In this document: positions 5,270 to 8,337 of the stretch, one piece after another
Position numbering within the stretch: position 1 is the stretch's first letter
Layout: each line of letters opens with the position of its first letter
DNA from: Aquificaceae bacterium
GTDB taxonomy: Bacteria; Aquificota; Aquificia; Aquificales; Aquificaceae
Length of the DNA: 8,337 nucleotides
NCBI GenBank assembly: GCA_015492115.1
Contig: WGFS01000009.1
Location: 1-8,337 of the forward strand
Direction: 5' to 3'
The notes under the pieces: generated by a model
Seen by the model: the letters and a program-made list of their open reading frames with translations, nothing else
Databases searched by the model: none
What the model was told of the DNA's origin: nothing
Made by a program: the position numbers and the translations under genes

Positions 5270-5687
5270 GCTGAGGATAAGGAAGAGAGCCCTTGAGAAA
5301 ATTCTCTCTCAGGCTGAGAAGGACTACCCCTACGAGACCTGCGGGCTCCTTCTCGGAAAGGTAGAGAGAGACGTTAGAACCGTGTTCGGAGCCTACGAAA
5401 CACCCAACGCCAACCCTGACAGGAAGAACGACCGCTACGAGATAGACCCAAAGGACTACATGAAGGCTGAGGACAAGGCGAGAGAGTTCGGACTTGAGAT
5501 AGTGGGGGTTTACCACTCCCACCCCGACCACCCCGACAGACCTTCCCAGTTTGACGAGGAGAGAGCCTTTGAAGGGTTCTCCTACATCATAGTCTCTGTC
5601 CAGAATGGTAAGGCGGTCTCTTACAGGAGCTGGGAGCTCATGGAGGGCAGGTTCAGGGAGGAACCGGTAGAGGTATTCGGAAACTGA
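5268..5687 (+). CDS. JAMM/MPN+ (M67 family) metallopeptidase
   Basis: This 139-residue protein is a single JAB1/MPN domain and a predicted zinc isopeptidase. The full JAMM set is visible: E23 in YPYETCGLLLG, then H83-S-H85-P with S93 and D96, matching the pattern HxHP-x6-S-x2-D. Length and layout match prokaryotic Mec+/RadC-unrelated M67 proteins. Some of these cut a C-terminal peptide or conjugate from ubiquitin-like sulfur carriers such as CysO, ThiS or MoaD. No sulfur-carrier or cysteine synthase gene lies within the window, so the substrate is open. It is cytoplasmic, with no signal peptide. The ATG at 5268 gives the standard N-terminus. It is followed after one base by the uracil-DNA glycosylase gene, so the two are almost certainly co-transcribed. 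Whether the peptidase acts in DNA repair is unknown. Confidence 0.92.
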   Translation: MLRIRKRALEKILSQAEKDYPYETCGLLLGKVERDVRTVFGAYETPNANPDRKNDRYEIDPKDYMKAEDKAREFGLEIVGVYHSHPDHPDRPSQFDEERAFEGFSYIIVSVQNGKAVSYRSWELMEGRFREEPVEVFGN

Positions 5688-5688
5688 G

Positions 5689-6363
5689 ATGGGCATAGAG
5701 GAAACCGCAAGGGCGCTTGAGAAACTCGGCTTTGGAGAGATATATCTCACCAAGAGCGGGAAGAAGGGAGGAGCGAGGAGGAAGGGAAAGATGGAGGACA
5801 GGAGAAAGCTCCTTCAGGAGCACTTCAACTCCTTTAAAGACTGCACCAAGTGTGATCTTCACAGGAACAGAACCCAGGTGGTATTTGGAGACGGGAACCC
5901 GTACTCCCCCGTTGTCTTTGTAGGGGAGGCTCCGGGAGAGGATGAAGACAGGCAGGGGAGACCCTTCGTTGGTAGGGCTGGGAAGTACCTTAACAAAAAG
6001 ATAGAGGAGGTTCTGGGACTGAAGAGGGAAGAGGTTTACATAACCAACGTCTGCAAGTGCAGACCTCCCGGAAACAGGAAGCCCACACCCGCGGAGATAG
6101 GCGCCTGCTTCCCCTACCTGAAGAAGGAGCTGGAGATAATAAAGCCAAAGGTTATATGCTGTCTCGGAGCCACCGCCGGTGAGGGGATATTAGGGAAGAA
6201 GCTCTCCATAACGAAGGTGAGAGGTCAAACGATGCCCTACCCTTACGACCCGAAGATACTCGTCCTACTCACCTACCACCCCGCTTACATACTCAGAAAT
6301 CCACGGGCTGACACGGAGTTTGTGGAGGATCTGGAAAAACTCCGGGAGCTTATCTCGGGGTAA
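5689..6363 (+). CDS. Family 4 (iron-sulfur) uracil-DNA glycosylase
   Basis: This enzyme removes uracil, mainly from cytosine deamination, which is especially frequent in hot-growing cells, and so starts base excision repair. In the 224-residue reading, the four [4Fe-4S] ligands are C52, C55, C124 (in KCRPPGNRKP) and C140. The 16-residue gap between the last two matches Thermus UDGa. Motif 1 is GEAPGEDEDRQGRPFVGRAG (79-98), and the DNA-binding/catalytic HPAY motif is at 197-200. The start is debatable. ATG 5689 is one base after the peptidase stop but has a poor ribosome site. ATG 5791 (Met35) follows AGGAGG at 5776-5781 and gives a 190-residue protein close to the family core. The extra N-terminus has a short helix-like part and a Lys/Arg/Gly-rich linker. 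The 3' end overlaps the NurA gene tail to tail by 14 bp. Confidence 0.95.
   Translation: MGIEETARALEKLGFGEIYLTKSGKKGGARRKGKMEDRRKLLQEHFNSFKDCTKCDLHRNRTQVVFGDGNPYSPVVFVGEAPGEDEDRQGRPFVGRAGKYLNKKIEEVLGLKREEVYITNVCKCRPPGNRKPTPAEIGACFPYLKKELEIIKPKVICCLGATAGEGILGKKLSITKVRGQTMPYPYDPKILVLLTYHPAYILRNPRADTEFVEDLEKLRELISG
5776..5781 (+). promoter_or_regulatory. Internal Shine-Dalgarno (AGGAGG) that may define a shorter glycosylase start
   Basis: AGGAGG lies nine bases before the in-frame ATG at 5791, inside the longer glycosylase reading. It is a better ribosome site than anything before ATG 5689. It may be the true start, a second start, or a by-product of Arg/Gly/Lys codons. Confidence 0.4.
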
Positions 6364-7339
6364 GTAGTTCCTTTATTAGTATCCTCCTTATTAAAGCCTG
6401 GCTTCCAAGCCTCCTCCTCAGTGCATTCTCAAGGTATTTGATGGGCGTGAGGTTGTGGGGTGCCCTCCTGTCCGAGAACTCTGCGGAGGCAAACTCTGGA
6501 ATTATCCATGCGGTCTTGTTTGCGAGCTCAACAGCTCTCCTGAGCCCTATGCCCGCCGAGACCTCAAGCCTCGCTATACCGCTTATCCCCTCGTTTTCGC
6601 TTATCCTCACGTACCAGGTGAACTTGTCAAAACTCTTTACGCCTTCCCCTTCCATGGCTGGCTGGGAGTGAAGCTTCACTATGGGTGTCCTCTCTCCTAC
6701 CTTCAGCTCCCTGAATATGTAGGTCTTCTCATTGGGGATGTATCTCTTCCTGTGCTTCTTCACGTAACCCACAAAGGGTAACTCCTTTACCTTGGCGGTG
6801 TAGTGGACGGTTCCATCGGTGATCATCAGATCTGGTTTTACCTCTCTGTAAGTCTTTTCCGCCACCTCAGCCTCCATCCTTGACATCAGCTCGTTCACGA
6901 AGGGGGAGAGCTCCTTCTCGGTCGTCTTTACAGCAAACTCAAGGATGGACTCTCCAAACTCAAACCTCAACTTCTCCTCTCCGAGATCCAAACCCTTTTT
7001 AAGAAGGAGGTACCTCTCAACTTTGAAGTTCCGAAATGCTTCCTCTGCAGGATTGATCCGGGCATGCGTCATGAAGAGAGCCCCCGCTCCAACGGATACA
7101 AAGGCTCCCTCGGTGAAGTTCCCTTCCTCGTCCTCCAGGTAAATGAGGTTCTCCGTTCTCCTTACGCCGTCAACAAAAACTATGCTCACACCTTCACAGG
7201 GTGTCCCACCGATGGGTTTCCATTCCTTCGTCTCCACCTCAGGGTCTTCTATCTCTTCCGATTCCTCAAGGTAGTCGTCCTCTATCTCAAGGGTCTTCCA
7301 GGTGTCAAAGGAGAACCTATACCTTCCCAGCTGGGGCAT
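6350..7339 (-). CDS. nurA: NurA-family DNA nuclease
   Basis: This 329-residue protein is a NurA-domain nuclease: a manganese-dependent 5'-3' exonuclease/endonuclease that, in archaea, works with the HerA helicase in double-strand break end resection. Visible family features are FVDGVRR with D57 near the N-terminus, the second acidic motif LMITDGTVHY with D175, E258/S261 in RLEVSAGIG, and the C-terminal signature RRAPHNLTPIKYLENALRRRLG (from residue 291) carrying H295. The acidic N-terminus (about 18-38) is Glu/Asp-rich and probably flexible. The start at 7339 is supported by the strong ribosome site GGAGGTG four bases upstream, inside obg. It overlaps the obg end by 23 bp, so it is co-transcribed and probably coupled to it. 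HerA, the expected partner, is not in this window. Residue roles come from family knowledge; exact active-site assignments need an alignment. Confidence 0.86.
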   Translation of the reverse strand: MPQLGRYRFSFDTWKTLEIEDDYLEESEEIEDPEVETKEWKPIGGTPCEGVSIVFVDGVRRTENLIYLEDEEGNFTEGAFVSVGAGALFMTHARINPAEEAFRNFKVERYLLLKKGLDLGEEKLRFEFGESILEFAVKTTEKELSPFVNELMSRMEAEVAEKTYREVKPDLMITDGTVHYTAKVKELPFVGYVKKHRKRYIPNEKTYIFRELKVGERTPIVKLHSQPAMEGEGVKSFDKFTWYVRISENEGISGIARLEVSAGIGLRRAVELANKTAWIIPEFASAEFSDRRAPHNLTPIKYLENALRRRLGSQALIRRILIKELLTPR

Positions 7340-8337
7340 TCTCCACCTCCGTGTACTTTTTCCACAAAAGCTCTTTGAGCTCCTCCAGCCCTTCTCCCGT
7401 CAGGGCGGAAACAGCATGAAAGGTGTATCCCCTTTCCTCAAAGGACTTTCTTAGCTCCTCCAGGAGACTTCTGTCGGAGAGGGCGTCTATCTTGTTTGCC
7501 ACCACTATCTGGGGCTTCCTGGCGAGCTCCTCACTGTACAGACTTAGCTCCCTGTTCACGAGCTCAAAAGCCTCAAGAGGGTCTCTCTCTCTCTTGTCGG
7601 AGACGTCTATCAGATGGAGTAAAAACTTCGTCCGTTCTATGTGTCTCAGGAACTCATGTCCGAGTCCGGCACCCCTGTGGGCATTCTCTATGAGTCCGGG
7701 TATGTCCGCAAGGACGAGCCTCCGTGTTTCGTCAAGCTCCATGACCCCGAGGTTCGGGGTAAGGGTGGTGAAGGGGTAGTCCGCCACCTTCGGTCTTGCC
7801 TTGGTAAGTTTAGAAAGGAGCGTGGACTTCCCGGCGTTCGGGAGACCCACTATGCCCACATCCGCTATGAGCTTGAGCTCAAGGATCACCCACCTCTCCT
7901 CCCCTTCCTCCCCCGGCTCCGCATACCTCGGCGCCTGGTTGGTGGGCGTCGCAAAGTGGGCGTTTCCCCTGCCTCCCCTTCCACCCTTCGCTACAAGGCA
8001 TCTCTGCCCCTCCTCCACAAGGTCGCATATCACCTCCCCCGTCTGGGCGTCCTTAACTACTGTCCCAACGGGAACATAGACGATCAGGTCTTCTCCGTCC
8101 TTACCCTTCTGGTTCTTCCCCTTTCCGTGCTCTCCGTTTTGGGCTTTAAAGTGCCTTCTGTACTTGAAGTCCAGCAGGGTATGCTTGCTTGAAGTGGCTA
8201 CAAAGACCACATCTCCACCTTTGCCTCCGTCTCCTCCCGCTGGACCTCCCTTCGGTCTGTACTTTTCTCTCAAGAAGGCTACCGCCCCGTTTCCTCCTCT
8301 ACCACCTTTTACGAAGACCTTGACTCTGTCTATGAAG
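7317..8337 (-). CDS. obg: GTPase Obg (ObgE/CgtA), start cut by the window edge
   Basis: This is the conserved GTPase that binds the large ribosomal subunit and acts in its maturation and in stress and growth control. The coding frame runs to the right edge. The first complete codons read FIDRVKVFVKGGRGGNGAV, the standard Obg N-terminus, so only a few residues are missing. The glycine-rich Obg fold (GGPAGGDGGKGGDVV and later GGRGGRGNAHF) is followed by the G domain: P-loop GLPNAGKST, switch II DIPGLIENAHRGAGLGHEFLRHIERT region, NKID and SALTGEG. The protein ends soon after the G domain at ENAPAGKV, so the C-terminal OCT domain of some homologues is absent, as in many Gram-negative forms. A TTG at 8273 is an internal leucine codon, not the start. 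The 3' end overlaps nurA. Confidence 0.97.
   Translation of the reverse strand, partial: FIDRVKVFVKGGRGGNGAVAFLREKYRPKGGPAGGDGGKGGDVVFVATSSKHTLLDFKYRRHFKAQNGEHGKGKNQKGKDGEDLIVYVPVGTVVKDAQTGEVICDLVEEGQRCLVAKGGRGGRGNAHFATPTNQAPRYAEPGEEGEERWVILELKLIADVGIVGLPNAGKSTLLSKLTKARPKVADYPFTTLTPNLGVMELDETRRLVLADIPGLIENAHRGAGLGHEFLRHIERTKFLLHLIDVSDKRERDPLEAFELVNRELSLYSEELARKPQIVVANKIDALSDRSLLEELRKSFEERGYTFHAVSALTGEGLEELKELLWKKYTEVENAPAGKV
7344..7350 (-). promoter_or_regulatory. Strong ribosome binding site of nurA inside obg
   Basis: The minus strand reads GGAGGTG, four bases before the nurA ATG at 7339. It fixes the nurA start and lies within the last codons of obg. Confidence 0.75.

Noticed and set aside
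5130..5753. 207-residue minus-strand open frame across the lipoprotein, JAMM and glycosylase genes
   Set aside because: It lies opposite three supported genes and the intergenic promoter, and its translation has no recognisable motif.
6398..6412. GGCT-TCCA-AGCC hairpin near the end of nurA
   Set aside because: Only four-base arms, no T-run on either strand, and it is within coding sequence.
7641..8192. 183-residue plus-strand open frame inside obg
   Set aside because: It is fully antisense to Obg, whose motifs are unmistakable. The long frame follows from the codon bias of the true gene.
8271..8273. TTG as the start codon of obg
   Set aside because: The frame continues upstream to the window edge and encodes the conserved Obg N-terminus, so this is an internal leucine.

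Overview
The window looks like chromosomal DNA from a thermophilic, Gram-negative-type bacterium, most likely a member of the Aquificae (Aquifex/Hydrogenobacter/Hydrogenivirga relatives). This is an inference. It rests on intermediate base composition by eye, heavy use of AGG/AGA arginine and ATA isoleucine codons, Lys/Glu-rich proteins, very tight or overlapping genes, a family 4 iron-sulfur uracil-DNA glycosylase, a bacterial NurA nuclease, and clear outer-membrane and lipoprotein genes. No mobile element, CRISPR array, tRNA or rRNA was seen.

Layout. (1) 7-1074, minus strand: a complete AI-2E/TqsA-type membrane transporter. (2) 1075-1140: a divergent control region with three 11-bp-spaced GGTAAC-like half-sites. 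(3) 1141-4028, plus strand, a compact operon: a small secreted Glu/His-rich protein, an outer-membrane beta-barrel with an N-terminal thrombospondin type 3 calcium-binding motif, an OmpR-family response regulator and its membrane histidine kinase. The last three genes overlap end to start. (4) 4083-5213: a cysteine-rich DUF4382-type lipoprotein with a duplicated C-terminal domain, preceded by a second GGTAAC pair and a complete Shine-Dalgarno sequence. (5) 5217-5269: a G-free, pyrimidine-rich junction ending in TATAAT and a start codon placed for leaderless translation. (6) 5268-6363, plus strand: a JAMM metallopeptidase and a family 4 uracil-DNA glycosylase, one base apart. (7) 6350-8337, minus strand: NurA nuclease and the GTPase Obg (obg runs off the right edge). 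These two overlap, and NurA also overlaps the glycosylase gene tail to tail.

How it fits together. The most interesting part is 1098-5213. Two nearly identical operators (GGTAACGCAAAGGTA and GGTAACGTAAAGGTA) flank the two-component operon, one before its first gene and one before the lipoprotein gene. Both have the geometry of OmpR/PhoB-family sites: an 11-bp period, with the second half-site 10 bp upstream of a possible -10 element. The simplest reading is a self-contained envelope-sensing module in which the regulator controls its own operon plus an exported lipoprotein, and perhaps the divergent transporter. The signal is unknown. The right-hand half holds housekeeping and genome-maintenance genes (Obg, NurA, uracil excision) and a JAMM peptidase.
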